Shown: positions 51,075 through 59,940 of the stretch, piece by piece
Layout: every line of letters starts with the position of its first letter
Position numbering within the stretch: position 1 is the stretch's first letter
From: CAWINH01 sp963837425
GTDB lineage: Bacteria; Chloroflexota; Limnocylindria; QHBO01
Assembly (NCBI GenBank): GCA_963837425.1
Contig: CAWINH010000006.1
Coordinates: 496,001 to 560,000, forward strand
Direction: 5' to 3'
DNA length: 64,000 nt
Notes under the pieces: model-generated
What the model was told of the DNA's origin: nothing
Databases searched by the model: none
The model's input: only the letters and a program-made list of their open reading frames with translations
Program-made: the position numbers and the translations under genes

Positions 51075-51893
51075 ATGTCCTGGCTGTCTGGTCAGTTCAC
51101 GACTCGCGTCATCGCCCTCATCCCGGTGGCGATCGCCATCAACATCGTGCTCGGCTACACGGTGCAGACGGTACTGAAGCTGCCGATCTACCTCGACTCG
51201 ATCGGCACGATCCTGGTCGGCGTCCTGGCCGGGCCGATCGCCGGTGCCGTCACCGGAGCGGCGTCGAACATCATCTGGCAGTACGCGCCCGGAATCGGCG
51301 GCGGCACGATCGGGCCGTTCGCGATCACCGCCGCCGTCATTGGCCTGCTGGCCGGGCTGTGGGGGTACCTCGGCGTCTTTCGCACGCGGCCGGTCAGCGG
51401 CATGACCCTGTGGCTGTCGGTCCTCGTCGGGGTTGCGATCATCGTGCTCCTCGCGTCGCGCATCTACGACAACCCGGCGTACACGGACCCGGACATCGGC
51501 GGCTATCCGGGCTGGGTGTTCGCGGCGATCATCGTCATCGCCGTCGTTGCCGCGGCATCGGTCGCGAGCTTCATCATCGTCCGCAAGGATGCCGCCGGCG
51601 CGTGGGTGGCGACCGCCGGCGCGCTGACCGGGGTCGTGGCCGCGGTCGTCTCGGCCCCGATCGCCGCGGTGCTCTTCGAGGGCGTCACCGGGAGCGGGAC
51701 CGATCTCATCGTCGCAGCTCTGCGCACCGGTGGACAGGACGTCTACAACGCCTCGCTCGGACAGGGGCTCTTCAGCGACCCGATCGACAAGACGATCACC
51801 AGCTTCGTGGTCTTCCTCATCCTCGCCAGCCTGTCGCCGCGCGTGATCGCCCGGTTCCCGCTGGGTGAGAGGACCGTCGGCCGCCACGAATAG
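51075..51893 (+). CDS. ECF transporter substrate-binding (S) component
   Basis: 272 residues, about seven helices, starting like other S-components (IALIPVAIAINIVLGYTVQTVLKLPIYLDSIGTILVGVLAGPIAGAVTG-like strands, Ala/Gly-rich helix 1). Determines specificity of the ECF complex. Longer than the usual about 190 residues. Good GGAGGG Shine-Dalgarno. Adjacent nucleoside hydrolase hints at nucleoside or base uptake (inference). Confidence 0.8.
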   Translation: MSWLSGQFTTRVIALIPVAIAINIVLGYTVQTVLKLPIYLDSIGTILVGVLAGPIAGAVTGAASNIIWQYAPGIGGGTIGPFAITAAVIGLLAGLWGYLGVFRTRPVSGMTLWLSVLVGVAIIVLLASRIYDNPAYTDPDIGGYPGWVFAAIIVIAVVAAASVASFIIVRKDAAGAWVATAGALTGVVAAVVSAPIAAVLFEGVTGSGTDLIVAALRTGGQDVYNASLGQGLFSDPIDKTITSFVVFLILASLSPRVIARFPLGERTVGRHE

Positions 51894-51906
51894 TCCTGGG
51901 CCACGC

Positions 51907-52704
51907 GTGGCGGCGGACCGGCCTCCGGCGTTCGTGGGGCGGGCGCAGCCCGGGCCGTACCGCAGCCTGAACCCGGCCACGAAGCTCGTCATCGCGGTGG
52001 CCGAGGCGATCATCGCCTTCGGGATCCGCGGCTGGACCGGACCCCTCGTGGTGCTCGGCATCCTCATCGTCACCGGGACCCGGGCACGGGTCGGGCGCTC
52101 GTTCGTCCCCTTTCTCGTCGCCACCATCCCCCTCATCGCCTCGATCCTGCTGATCAACACCCTGCTCTACCCGGGGGCCACCGATCGGATCTTCAGCGCC
52201 GGCCCCATCGCCCCGACCTGGACCGGGCTCACGGCGGCCACGCAGGCCGCCCTGCGGGTCATCGCCTTCGCGATGTCGGTGGCGCTCCTGGGGCTCACGA
52301 CATCGGCCGATGATCTCGTGGACGATCTCGAGCGACGGGGCCTCGGGCGACGCAGCGTCTTCGTGGTGGGCGCCACGATCCGCGCGGTCCCCCGGATGGT
52401 CGTTCGCGCCGGGGAGATCATCGACGCACAACGGTCCCGCGGCCTCGACACCGAGGGCCGGATCTGGCGCCGCCTGAGGGGAATCCTGCCGCTGGCCGGC
52501 CCGATGCTGGTCGGGGCGCTCGGCGACGTCGAGGCCCAGTCCGTGGCGCTCGAGGCTCGCGGATTCACGGCTCCCGGGCGGCGGACCGTCCTGCACTCCT
52601 CGCCCGACAGCGGGGGCCAGCGCGCACTGCGCTGGTCGATCGGCCTCGTGACCGCGGCCGCGCTCGTCGCGTCCATCACCGGAAGCCTGGGCCTGCTGCC
52701 GTGA
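51907..52704 (+). CDS. ecfT: ECF transporter transmembrane subunit EcfT
   Basis: 265 residues, several helices, with the two conserved ARG motifs coupling to the ATPases: AQRSRG and ALEARGF. GTG start at 51907 is 13 bp after the S-component; the stop overlaps ecfA1 by GTGA. Confidence 0.88.
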   Translation: MAADRPPAFVGRAQPGPYRSLNPATKLVIAVAEAIIAFGIRGWTGPLVVLGILIVTGTRARVGRSFVPFLVATIPLIASILLINTLLYPGATDRIFSAGPIAPTWTGLTAATQAALRVIAFAMSVALLGLTTSADDLVDDLERRGLGRRSVFVVGATIRAVPRMVVRAGEIIDAQRSRGLDTEGRIWRRLRGILPLAGPMLVGALGDVEAQSVALEARGFTAPGRRTVLHSSPDSGGQRALRWSIGLVTAAALVASITGSLGLLP

Positions 52705-53510
52705 GCCTGCTGCTGCGCGGGGTCTCGTACCGGTACGCCGGTGCCGCGACCGCCGCGCTCCGCGGGATCGACCTGGAGATCGCGCGCGGCGAGGTGCTCG
52801 GGGTCGTGGGCGCCAACGAGTCCGGAAAGTCGACGCTGTGCGCGGTGGCCGCCGGCCTCGCGCCGGCCGCGATCGGCGGCCACCTCGAGGGGCTCGTCAG
52901 CGCCGATGGGCTCGACACCCGGACGGCTCGATCGTGGGAGCTCGCGCAGGTGTGCGGGTGCCTCTTCCAGAATCCCGCGTCCGGGCTGTCGGGTACGGCC
53001 CCCACGGTCTGGGAGGAGGTCGCGTTCGGGCCGCGCAACCTCGGCCTGCCCCTCGCCGACATCGTCGATCGCGTCGAGGCGGCGCTCGCCGCGGTGGCGG
53101 TCACCGCGCTCGCGGCGCGCGACCCGGCGCGGCTCTCGGGTGGGGAGGCGCAGCTCGTCGCGCTCGCCGGCGTGCTCGCCCTGCGGCCCGCCTATCTCGT
53201 GCTCGACGAACCGACGAGTGAGCTCGATCCGCGCGGCACGGGCATGGTGGCCGACGCCATCGCCGAGCTGGCAGGCACGACGGACACCGGCGTGGTCATC
53301 GTCGAGCACAAGACCGAGATCCTCGAACGCGTGGCGGATCGGGTGGCGGTGCTCGACGACGGCGCGCTGCGACTGGTGGGCGGCATCCGAACCGTGTTCG
53401 AGGACCCCGATCTCGTCGGCTGGGGCATCAACCCGCCGCCCCGCGTCGAGCTGGAGGCCGCGGTGGCCGCGGCCGGGCTGATCCTCCCGGAAGAGCCCGA
53501 TGCAGGCTGA
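52701..53510 (+). CDS. ecfA1: ECF ATPase EcfA1
   Basis: 269 residues: Walker A GANESGKST (E at the usual G/N), Q-loop CLFQNPAS, signature LSGGEAQ, Walker B YLVLDEPTSELDP, H-loop VEHKTE. Confidence 0.9.
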   Translation: MSLLLRGVSYRYAGAATAALRGIDLEIARGEVLGVVGANESGKSTLCAVAAGLAPAAIGGHLEGLVSADGLDTRTARSWELAQVCGCLFQNPASGLSGTAPTVWEEVAFGPRNLGLPLADIVDRVEAALAAVAVTALAARDPARLSGGEAQLVALAGVLALRPAYLVLDEPTSELDPRGTGMVADAIAELAGTTDTGVVIVEHKTEILERVADRVAVLDDGALRLVGGIRTVFEDPDLVGWGINPPPRVELEAAVAAAGLILPEEPDAG

Positions 53511-54354
53511 CGCTCTCGGTGAGCTCGGCGGCATCGGCCTCGCCGCACGCGCGGCGCGGTTCACGTACCCCGACGGCACCGAGGCGCTGCGGGGGATCGA
53601 CCTCGAGATCGCGCCGGGCGAGGTGATCGGGATCATCGGCCAGAACGGCTCCGGCAAGTCGACGCTGGTTCGGCACTTCAACGGGCTCCTGCGGGCGAGC
53701 GGCGGCGAGATCCTCGTCGGCGGTGCGCCGGTCACGACCCGGCACGTCGCCGAGCTGTCGAGGAGGGTCGGCATCGCGTTTCAGAATCCGGACCGCCAGA
53801 TCTTCGCCGGCAGCGTCGGGGCCGAGGCGACCTTCGGCGCCCACAACGCAGGGCTGCGGGGCGCCACGCTTCGCGAACGGGTCAGCGCCAGCCTCGAGCT
53901 GGTGGGGCTCGACGGGGTGGCGGACCTCAACCCCTACGACCTCGGCCATTCGCGTCGGAAGCTGCTGACCACCGCGTCGGTGGTAGCGATGGGAACGCCG
54001 GCGATCGTGCTCGACGAGCCGACGACCGGCCTCGATGCGCGCGGAGCGGGCCGCATCCGCTCCCTCGTCGAACGGCTTCGGGATCTCGGCCGCACGGTCG
54101 TCATCATCAGCCACGACATGCGTTTCGTGGCCACCACTTGCACGCGAATCACGGTCATGCACGCCGGCCGCGTCATCGGTGACGGAACGCCGGCAGAGGC
54201 CTTCTCCGAGCCGAACTGGCCGGCGTTGCTGACAACCCACCTCGAGCCCCCGGTCGCGGCGAGGGTCGGCGCGCGGCTCGGGCTGGGGCCAACACCGACG
54301 GTCGGCTCCCTCGTCGACGCCCTTCGACGCGCCGGGGGCGCGGCGAGCTCCTAG
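53500..54354 (+). CDS. ecfA2: ECF ATPase EcfA2 with altered signature
   Basis: 284 residues: Walker A GQNGSGKST, Q-loop IAFQNPDRQIF, Walker B IVLDEPTTGLD, H-loop ISHDM. In place of LSGGQ the signature reads DLGHSRRKLLTTAS. This fits an asymmetric ATPase pair. Overlaps ecfA1 by 11 bp; the stop overlaps the nucleoside hydrolase stop in CTAG. Confidence 0.9.
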   Translation: MQADALGELGGIGLAARAARFTYPDGTEALRGIDLEIAPGEVIGIIGQNGSGKSTLVRHFNGLLRASGGEILVGGAPVTTRHVAELSRRVGIAFQNPDRQIFAGSVGAEATFGAHNAGLRGATLRERVSASLELVGLDGVADLNPYDLGHSRRKLLTTASVVAMGTPAIVLDEPTTGLDARGAGRIRSLVERLRDLGRTVVIISHDMRFVATTCTRITVMHAGRVIGDGTPAEAFSEPNWPALLTTHLEPPVAARVGARLGLGPTPTVGSLVDALRRAGGAASS

Positions 54355-55316
54355 CCGACTGCGACTGCGCGCGCGAGCCGCTCGAGGAGCTCGGCCTTCA
54401 TGCCGTCGGGGTCGATCGCCATCGCAACCTCCACGGCTGGTCTTTCGCCCTGCTCGGACCGATACAGGCTCCCCGCCATCCGGGGGTCGCCACCGGTGTC
54501 GCACGCGAGTCGCTCGCTCGCCGTCTCGGTCACGAGATCGGGGCGCAGGAGTGCCCCGATCAGGGTCACGGGGTCGTGGAGGTAGCAGCCGTCGATGCCA
54601 TCCGCCTGGCGGTGGAAGCCGACGTAGAAGCGGATCGCGTCGCGCACGACGCTGGCGAGGTGGGTGTCCGGCAGCCCGCGCAGGTCGTCCATGGTGAAGA
54701 TGACGTCCTGCGTCGCGTCGAGGGGGAAGATGCGGTCGATCGACCCGGCGGCGAGGCAGATCTCGGCGGCCTCGGGGTCAACGCACGCGTTCCACTCCCC
54801 GGTCTCTGTCGTGTTCCCGCGCTCCTCGAGCGTGCCGCCCATCCAGCTCACCGAGGCGCCCCCGGCAAGGTCGATGCCGTTCAGGGTCGCGGCGGCCAGG
54901 TTCGTGAGCGGCCCGAGGGCCACGATCTCGACGTTCCCCGGGTGACGCTTGATGTGTGCGCCGATATAGCGACTGGCCGGCACCGCGGTGTAATCGGTGG
55001 TGCCCAGCCCACGATCCTCGCCGCGCAGCTCGACGTAGCCGGTGCCGGTTGGGCCGTGGGTGTCGGGGGCGGTTCGCAACCGCCTCTGCAGCGGCCGCGC
55101 GGCGCCGATGCTGACCGGCACGTCCGGCCGGCCCACCATCTGGAGCACCTTGCCGGTGTTGCGGGCCACGTGGTGGATCTCGACGTTGCCCGCCACGCAG
55201 GTCACGCCGCGCAGCGTGAGCTCCGGCGCGGTGGCCGCGATGAGCAGCGCGACCATGTCGTCGATCCCGGTGTCGACGTCCAGGATCAGCGGGCGCCCTT
55301 CCTCCATCGCCGTCAT
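54351..55316 (-). CDS. Inosine-uridine-type nucleoside hydrolase
   Basis: 321 residues. N-terminal ILDVDTGIDDMVAL (Ca2+-binding D cluster), IVALGPLTNLA, SWMGGTLEERGN, and DPVTLIGALL near the C-terminus. Hydrolyses ribonucleosides to base and ribose. ATG 55316 overlaps the lyase stop; ATG 55307 is an alternative. Confidence 0.9.
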   Translation of the reverse strand: MTAMEEGRPLILDVDTGIDDMVALLIAATAPELTLRGVTCVAGNVEIHHVARNTGKVLQMVGRPDVPVSIGAARPLQRRLRTAPDTHGPTGTGYVELRGEDRGLGTTDYTAVPASRYIGAHIKRHPGNVEIVALGPLTNLAAATLNGIDLAGGASVSWMGGTLEERGNTTETGEWNACVDPEAAEICLAAGSIDRIFPLDATQDVIFTMDDLRGLPDTHLASVVRDAIRFYVGFHRQADGIDGCYLHDPVTLIGALLRPDLVTETASERLACDTGGDPRMAGSLYRSEQGERPAVEVAMAIDPDGMKAELLERLARAVAVG

Positions 55317-56239
55317 CCTACCGCGCCCGCGCCACGCGCCCGCGGCCAGCCGCCGGCGCGTCCGACCCGGCTCGTGAGCTCGCGCCCGAGGCCGTCCGCC
55401 GCGAAGCGGGCCGCCGTCAGGACGGCGTCGAGGTCGACGCCGTGCCGCAGCCCCTCACGGTCGAGGAGATAGACGAGGTCCTCGGTCGCGAGGTTGCCGG
55501 CCGAGCCCGGCGCGAACGGCGATCCACCCGTTCCGCCTGCCGAGGCGTCGAAGGCCCGCACCCCGAGCGTCAGTCCGGCCATCACGTTGGCGAGCGCGGT
55601 GCCGCGCGTGTCGTGGAGGTGGAGGGCGAGCGCATCGGGTCCGATCCCGGCGCCGAGGAGGGCCCCGATCACCCGCCGCACGTCGGCCGGACCGGCCACG
55701 CCCACCGTGTCGCTGATCGACAGCTCGTCGACGCCCATTCGCAGCAGCCGCTCCGAGACCGAGACGACGGCGCGCTCGTCGACCTCGCCGGAGTACGGGC
55801 AGCCGAAGGCGGTCGAGACGTAGGCGCGCACCCACCAGCCGCGCGTGCGCGCATCGCCGACGAGGGGCTCGAACGCGGCGAGCGACTCGTCGACGGTCAT
55901 CCTGATGTTGTGCCGCGCGTAATCGTCGGTCGCGGCGGTGAAGACGCAGATCGCATCGGCTCCGGCGTCGATCGCGCGCTGCAGCCCGCGTCGGTTCGGG
56001 ACGAGCACCGGGTAGCGGACCCCGGGGCGTCGCTCGAGGCGGGCCAGGAGCTCGTCCGCATCGGCGAGCTGCGGGATCGCGCTCGGCGAGACGAAGCTGG
56101 TGGCCTCGATCTCCCGCAGCCCCGCGTCCGCGAGCAGCCCGATCAGGCGCAGTTTCGCGTCGGTGGCCAGCACCGCAGCCTCGGCCTGCAGCCCGTCGCG
56201 GGGTCCCACCTCGTAGATCCGGACGTCGACCGCGGTCAT
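55313..56239 (-). CDS. liuE: Hydroxymethylglutaryl-CoA lyase
   Basis: Final step of leucine degradation: HMG-CoA to acetoacetate and acetyl-CoA. 308 residues, DRE-TIM barrel: YEVGPRDGLQ, ISDTVGVAGP, HLHDTRGTALAN (metal His pair) and GGSPFAPGSAGNLATEDL (the usual Cys of GCP is Ser/Ala here: check). Follows liuD. Confidence 0.9.
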   Translation of the reverse strand: MTAVDVRIYEVGPRDGLQAEAAVLATDAKLRLIGLLADAGLREIEATSFVSPSAIPQLADADELLARLERRPGVRYPVLVPNRRGLQRAIDAGADAICVFTAATDDYARHNIRMTVDESLAAFEPLVGDARTRGWWVRAYVSTAFGCPYSGEVDERAVVSVSERLLRMGVDELSISDTVGVAGPADVRRVIGALLGAGIGPDALALHLHDTRGTALANVMAGLTLGVRAFDASAGGTGGSPFAPGSAGNLATEDLVYLLDREGLRHGVDLDAVLTAARFAADGLGRELTSRVGRAGGWPRARGAGAVG

Positions 56240-56251
56240 CGGGCGCTCATG

Positions 56252-58267
56252 TTAGGCCGATACCTCGGCCAGCAGGTCCCCACGCTGAACCTGCTGGCCC
56301 TCGGTGACGTGGAGGCGGGACAGGGTGCCGTCCAGCGGGCTCACCACGGCGTGCTCCATCTTCATCGCCTCGATCACCACCACGACCTGGTGGGCGCGCA
56401 CGTGCGCCCCCTCGGCGGCGCGCACCGCGATGACGCGGCCCGGCATCGGCGCGGTGAGCGCGGCATGTCCGGCCGCGTGGGTGACGGCGTGGCGCACCGC
56501 CTCCTCGACGCTCGGCGGCGGGGCCAACTCGAGCTCGAGCGATTGCCCCTCGACATCGACGAAGGCGGTGCCACCGGCCACGACCGTGGCGGGCTCGACG
56601 TCGGGGCTCACCGCCACGCGGCGTTCCTCCGTGCCGAAGCGGAGCCGGACCGATGCCGGCGCGTTCGCGCGCCAGCCACCACTCCACGCCCCTCGCGGTT
56701 CCGCCGCGAGCAGCCCGGCCGCCGCCGCCGCCCAGTCGCGCTCCGTTGGCTGCGGCGGTGGAGGGAGGGCAACGTCGGCGAGGCTGTCGGTCCGCACCTC
56801 CCCGTCGCGGACGAGGGGATCGGCGATGAGCCGCCGCAGGAATCGCAGGTTCGTCCGCACCCCGAGCACCTCGGTTTCGCCAAGGGCGATCCCCAGCCGA
56901 TCGAGCGCCTGGGCGCGGGTCTGCCCGTGGGCGATGATCTTGGCGAGCAGCGGGTCATAGCGGTCGGAGACCGCGTCATTTGCCTCGTAGCCGGCATCCA
57001 CCCTCACGCCGCGCGGCCAGCGCACGCTCCGCAGGCGACCGGTCGCCGGGAGGAATCCGGCGTCGGGGTCCTCGGCATAGAGACGCGCCTCGATCGCATG
57101 GCCGTGCCACGCCACGCGCTCCTGCGCGATGGCCAGGGCCTCGCCGGCCGCGATCCGCAGCTGATCGGCGACGAGATCACGCCCGGTCACCAGCTCGGTG
57201 ACCGGGTGCTCGACCTGCAGCCGCGTGTTCATCTCGAGGAACGAGAAGCCGCCCGCATCGTCGAGCAGGAACTCGACGGTCCCGGCGTTCACGTAGCCGG
57301 CGGCCCCCGCGATCGCCAGCGCCGCCGCGCCCATTCGTTCGCGGAGCTCCGGGGTGACGGCCGGTCCGGGCGCCTCCTCGACGATCTTCTGGTTGCGACG
57401 CTGGACGGAGCAGTCGCGCTCCCCGAGATGGACGCCTGCGCCGCTTCCGTCGAAGAGGACCTGGATCTCGACGTGCCGCGGCCCGACCAGCATGCGCTCG
57501 AGGATCAGGCGCTCGTCACCAAAGGAGCGCTTCGCCTCCCGGCGGCTGGCGGCCAGCGCCTCGTCGAGGGAGTCCCCGGAGCGGACGACCCGCATCCCCT
57601 TGCCACCCCCTCCCCCCGACGGCTTGATGAGGAGCGGCAGGCCCACGCGCTGCGCCTCTGCGCGGAGCGTCGCGTCGTCCTGGGCATCTCCGTCGTAGCC
57701 GGGCAGGACCGGCACCCCGAGCGCGGCCGCGGAGCGCCTCGCGGCCGCCTTGTCGCCCATCGCGGCCATCGCCTCCGGCGGAGGCCCGACCCAGATGAGC
57801 CCGGCGCGCAGGGTGGCGGCCGCGAACTCCGGATTCTCCGCACCGAAGCCGTACCCCGGATGAATGGCATCGGCCGCGACCCGGTGCGCGGCATCGACGA
57901 GCGCGTCGATGTCGAGGTAGCCGGGCACCGGCACGAGCTCGTCCACGTCACGCGGTGGATGGTCGTCGGGGGCGACGACGCCGACGACGCGCATCCCGAG
58001 CCGTCGGGCCGTCCGCGCGATCCGGCCGGCGATCTCGCCGCGGTTCGCGATGAGCAGGGTCCGGATCGGGTGCGCGGGGCCGCCCTCGGCGGCGGTCGTG
58101 GCCCGCGTCGTGGCCCGAATCGACGAGAGCGACGAGCGTGAGATGCGGAGGCGTCCGCCGACCCGATCAGCGGAGAGCCGGCCGGCGGCGATCCAGCGCT
58201 GGACCGTCCGCACCGTCACGCCCAGCTCCTCCGCGACCTCGCGCGGGGTGCGGGCGTCGTCCGTCAT
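56252..58267 (-). CDS. Biotin carboxylase/BCCP subunit of acyl-CoA carboxylase with N-terminal HTH
   Basis: 671 residues: (1) about 1-55, an excisionase/MerR-like HTH (TPREVAEELGVTVRTVQRWI, then GRLSADRVGGRLRISRSSL); (2) about 68-500, biotin carboxylase (LIANRGEIAGRIAR, ATP-grasp SGGGGGKGMRVVRS, FLEMNTRLQVEHPVTE); (3) about 605-671, BCCP with biotinyl Lys636 in EAMKMEH. With the neighbouring carboxyltransferase this is likely methylcrotonyl-CoA carboxylase alpha. The HTH is not part of the usual architecture. The start has GACAAT 6 nt upstream. Confidence 0.88.
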   Translation of the reverse strand: MTDDARTPREVAEELGVTVRTVQRWIAAGRLSADRVGGRLRISRSSLSSIRATTRATTAAEGGPAHPIRTLLIANRGEIAGRIARTARRLGMRVVGVVAPDDHPPRDVDELVPVPGYLDIDALVDAAHRVAADAIHPGYGFGAENPEFAAATLRAGLIWVGPPPEAMAAMGDKAAARRSAAALGVPVLPGYDGDAQDDATLRAEAQRVGLPLLIKPSGGGGGKGMRVVRSGDSLDEALAASRREAKRSFGDERLILERMLVGPRHVEIQVLFDGSGAGVHLGERDCSVQRRNQKIVEEAPGPAVTPELRERMGAAALAIAGAAGYVNAGTVEFLLDDAGGFSFLEMNTRLQVEHPVTELVTGRDLVADQLRIAAGEALAIAQERVAWHGHAIEARLYAEDPDAGFLPATGRLRSVRWPRGVRVDAGYEANDAVSDRYDPLLAKIIAHGQTRAQALDRLGIALGETEVLGVRTNLRFLRRLIADPLVRDGEVRTDSLADVALPPPPQPTERDWAAAAAGLLAAEPRGAWSGGWRANAPASVRLRFGTEERRVAVSPDVEPATVVAGGTAFVDVEGQSLELELAPPPSVEEAVRHAVTHAAGHAALTAPMPGRVIAVRAAEGAHVRAHQVVVVIEAMKMEHAVVSPLDGTLSRLHVTEGQQVQRGDLLAEVSA

Positions 58268-58273
58268 GTCGCG

Positions 58274-58279
58274 ATTGTC
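58274..58279 (-). promoter_or_regulatory. -10 element of leaderless liuD transcript
   Basis: GACAAT, 6 nt before ATG 58267. Confidence 0.4.
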
Positions 58280-58287
58280 GCAGACGG

Positions 58288-59085
58288 CTACTCCGGCCAG
58301 CGGGCCGAACGCTTGTCCAGGAACGCGGTCAGGCCTTCCTGGCCCTCCGCCGAGATACGTTGCCGGGCGGCGATGCGCACGCTGTGGCCCCGGAACTCGG
58401 CCTCGCTCATCGAGCGGTGCTCGCGGATCAGTCGCTTCGCGGTGCGGACCGCTGTCGGGCCGGCGGTCAGCAGCTCGTCGAGGATCGCGGCCAGGCGGGC
58501 GTCGAGCGCCGCCTCATCGGGCAGCGCTTCGCTCACCAGGCCGATCCGGATCGCGCGCTGAGCGTCGAACCGCTCCCCGCTCGTGAACAGGGCACGCGCG
58601 TTCGCCTCCCCGATGCGGGGCAGCACGAAGGGGCTGATCACCGCCGGCAGGATGCCGAGCTTCGACTCGGTGAAGCCGAACCGCGCGTCGGCCGTGGCCA
58701 GCACGATGTCGGCCACCGAGCAGAGGCCCATTCCACCGCCCAGCGCCGCCCCCTGGACGCGGGCCACGACCGGCGCCGGACACTCGTCGATCGCGCGCAG
58801 CATCTCCTGCAGGCGGGCCGCATCGGCCTCGTTCTCCTCCATCGAGAGCGAGAGGGCCGCGCGCTGCCAGGCGATGTCGGCGCCGGCGCTGAACGTGGAC
58901 CCATCTCCCGCGAGCACCACGGCCCGCAGTCGCCTCGGCGGTTCGACTGCGAGCGCGGCAAAGGCGGCGTGGAGGGCGGCGATCAGCTCGGCGTTGAACG
59001 CGTTGCGGACGTCGGGCCGCCCGAGCGTGACGCGTGCCACGACGCCGTCGGGGCGCTCGCGCTCGACCCGCAGCAGATCGGTCAC
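58288..59085 (-). CDS. liuC: Enoyl-CoA hydratase family, methylglutaconyl-CoA hydratase-like
   Basis: 265 residues of the crotonase fold: FSAGADIAWQ (oxyanion hole), RVQGAALGGGMGLCSVADIVLA, RFGFTESKLGILPAVI. FSAGADIxWM-type motifs are common in methylglutaconyl-CoA hydratases. Leucine-pathway context supports this. GTG start one base after the SseB gene. Confidence 0.88.
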   Translation of the reverse strand: MTDLLRVERERPDGVVARVTLGRPDVRNAFNAELIAALHAAFAALAVEPPRRLRAVVLAGDGSTFSAGADIAWQRAALSLSMEENEADAARLQEMLRAIDECPAPVVARVQGAALGGGMGLCSVADIVLATADARFGFTESKLGILPAVISPFVLPRIGEANARALFTSGERFDAQRAIRIGLVSEALPDEAALDARLAAILDELLTAGPTAVRTAKRLIREHRSMSEAEFRGHSVRIAARQRISAEGQEGLTAFLDKRSARWPE

Positions 59086-59086
59086 G

Positions 59087-59890
59087 TCAGCGCCCGGCCC
59101 GTCGGTAGAACGGCTCGCTCACCGCGCGAACCGATGAGAGCAACGGCTCCTCGAGCCAGACGACGTCGGTGTCGTCGGGGACGTCGACCGTCGCCGCCGC
59201 GCCGTCGGCACCGAGCAAACCGAGCAGCAGGCGGCGCCGACCGTCGCCCTCGGACTCGACGAGCCAGGCGGCGTCGACTGCCGTGCCGGCCAGCGCTCCC
59301 CGCAGCGCCTCCTCCAGTGGTACCGCCTCGGGGCCCGGCAGGCGCAGGCGCAGCGCGCGGGCCGGTGGCGTGGCCCACAGCGGGGCGTCGCTGCCCGGGA
59401 GGTGGCCCTCGGCGATCGCGGCCAGCTCTTCGCGCTCGAAGCGGTAGGGGATCGGTCCGGCGGGGTCGAGGATGGCCGGCAGCTGCGCGGCGGCAAGATT
59501 GGCGATCGCGATCCGCCCCGGGATCGGCAGGCTCGCCGTCCCGCGCGGGGACCACGCAGAGAGTGCGGCGAGCGAGCCGAAGGCGACGCTCACCGCTGCG
59601 CCGTCCGCGTCGGTGGCGAGCAGCACGTTGATCTCGACCTCGTCGTCGTCGGTCACCGCCCGCTCGAGGGCCGAGCGCGCCTCGTCGCCGTGCTCGGGGG
59701 GGACGGGCAGGATCAGCGTGCCTGAGAGGAGCGTCCGGTAGAAGGCGAGCATCGTCCGATCGGTCTCGGCCGGATCCGTCGCGTCCCGCGCGGCGATCAT
59801 CGCCTCGAACAGGTTGGCGGCCGATTCCTCGATCGTGCCGGTGGGGGTGCTCCGGTCGTGGGATCCCGGCTCCGGGCGATCCAGCGTCAT
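59087..59890 (-). CDS. SseB-family protein
   Basis: 267 residues. FYRTLLSGTLILPVPP, the FGSLAALSAWSP strand and PIPYRFEREELAAIAEG fit SseB N- and C-terminal domains; function in non-pathogens unknown. ATG chosen 8 nt from TAGGCT. Confidence 0.75.
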   Translation of the reverse strand: MTLDRPEPGSHDRSTPTGTIEESAANLFEAMIAARDATDPAETDRTMLAFYRTLLSGTLILPVPPEHGDEARSALERAVTDDDEVEINVLLATDADGAAVSVAFGSLAALSAWSPRGTASLPIPGRIAIANLAAAQLPAILDPAGPIPYRFEREELAAIAEGHLPGSDAPLWATPPARALRLRLPGPEAVPLEEALRGALAGTAVDAAWLVESEGDGRRRLLLGLLGADGAAATVDVPDDTDVVWLEEPLLSSVRAVSEPFYRRAGR

Positions 59891-59898
59891 CGCCGGCC

Positions 59899-59904
59899 AG
59901 CCTA
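59899..59904 (-). promoter_or_regulatory. -10 element of leaderless SseB transcript
   Basis: TAGGCT, 8 nt before ATG 59890. Confidence 0.45.
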
Positions 59905-59928
59905 CCACCGGCCGCCGGGCGCGACGGG

Positions 59929-59934
59929 TAGCAT
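59929..59934 (+). promoter_or_regulatory. -10 element of leaderless VOC transcript
   Basis: TAGCAT, 6 nt before ATG 59941. Confidence 0.5.
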
Positions 59935-59940
59935 GGGATC

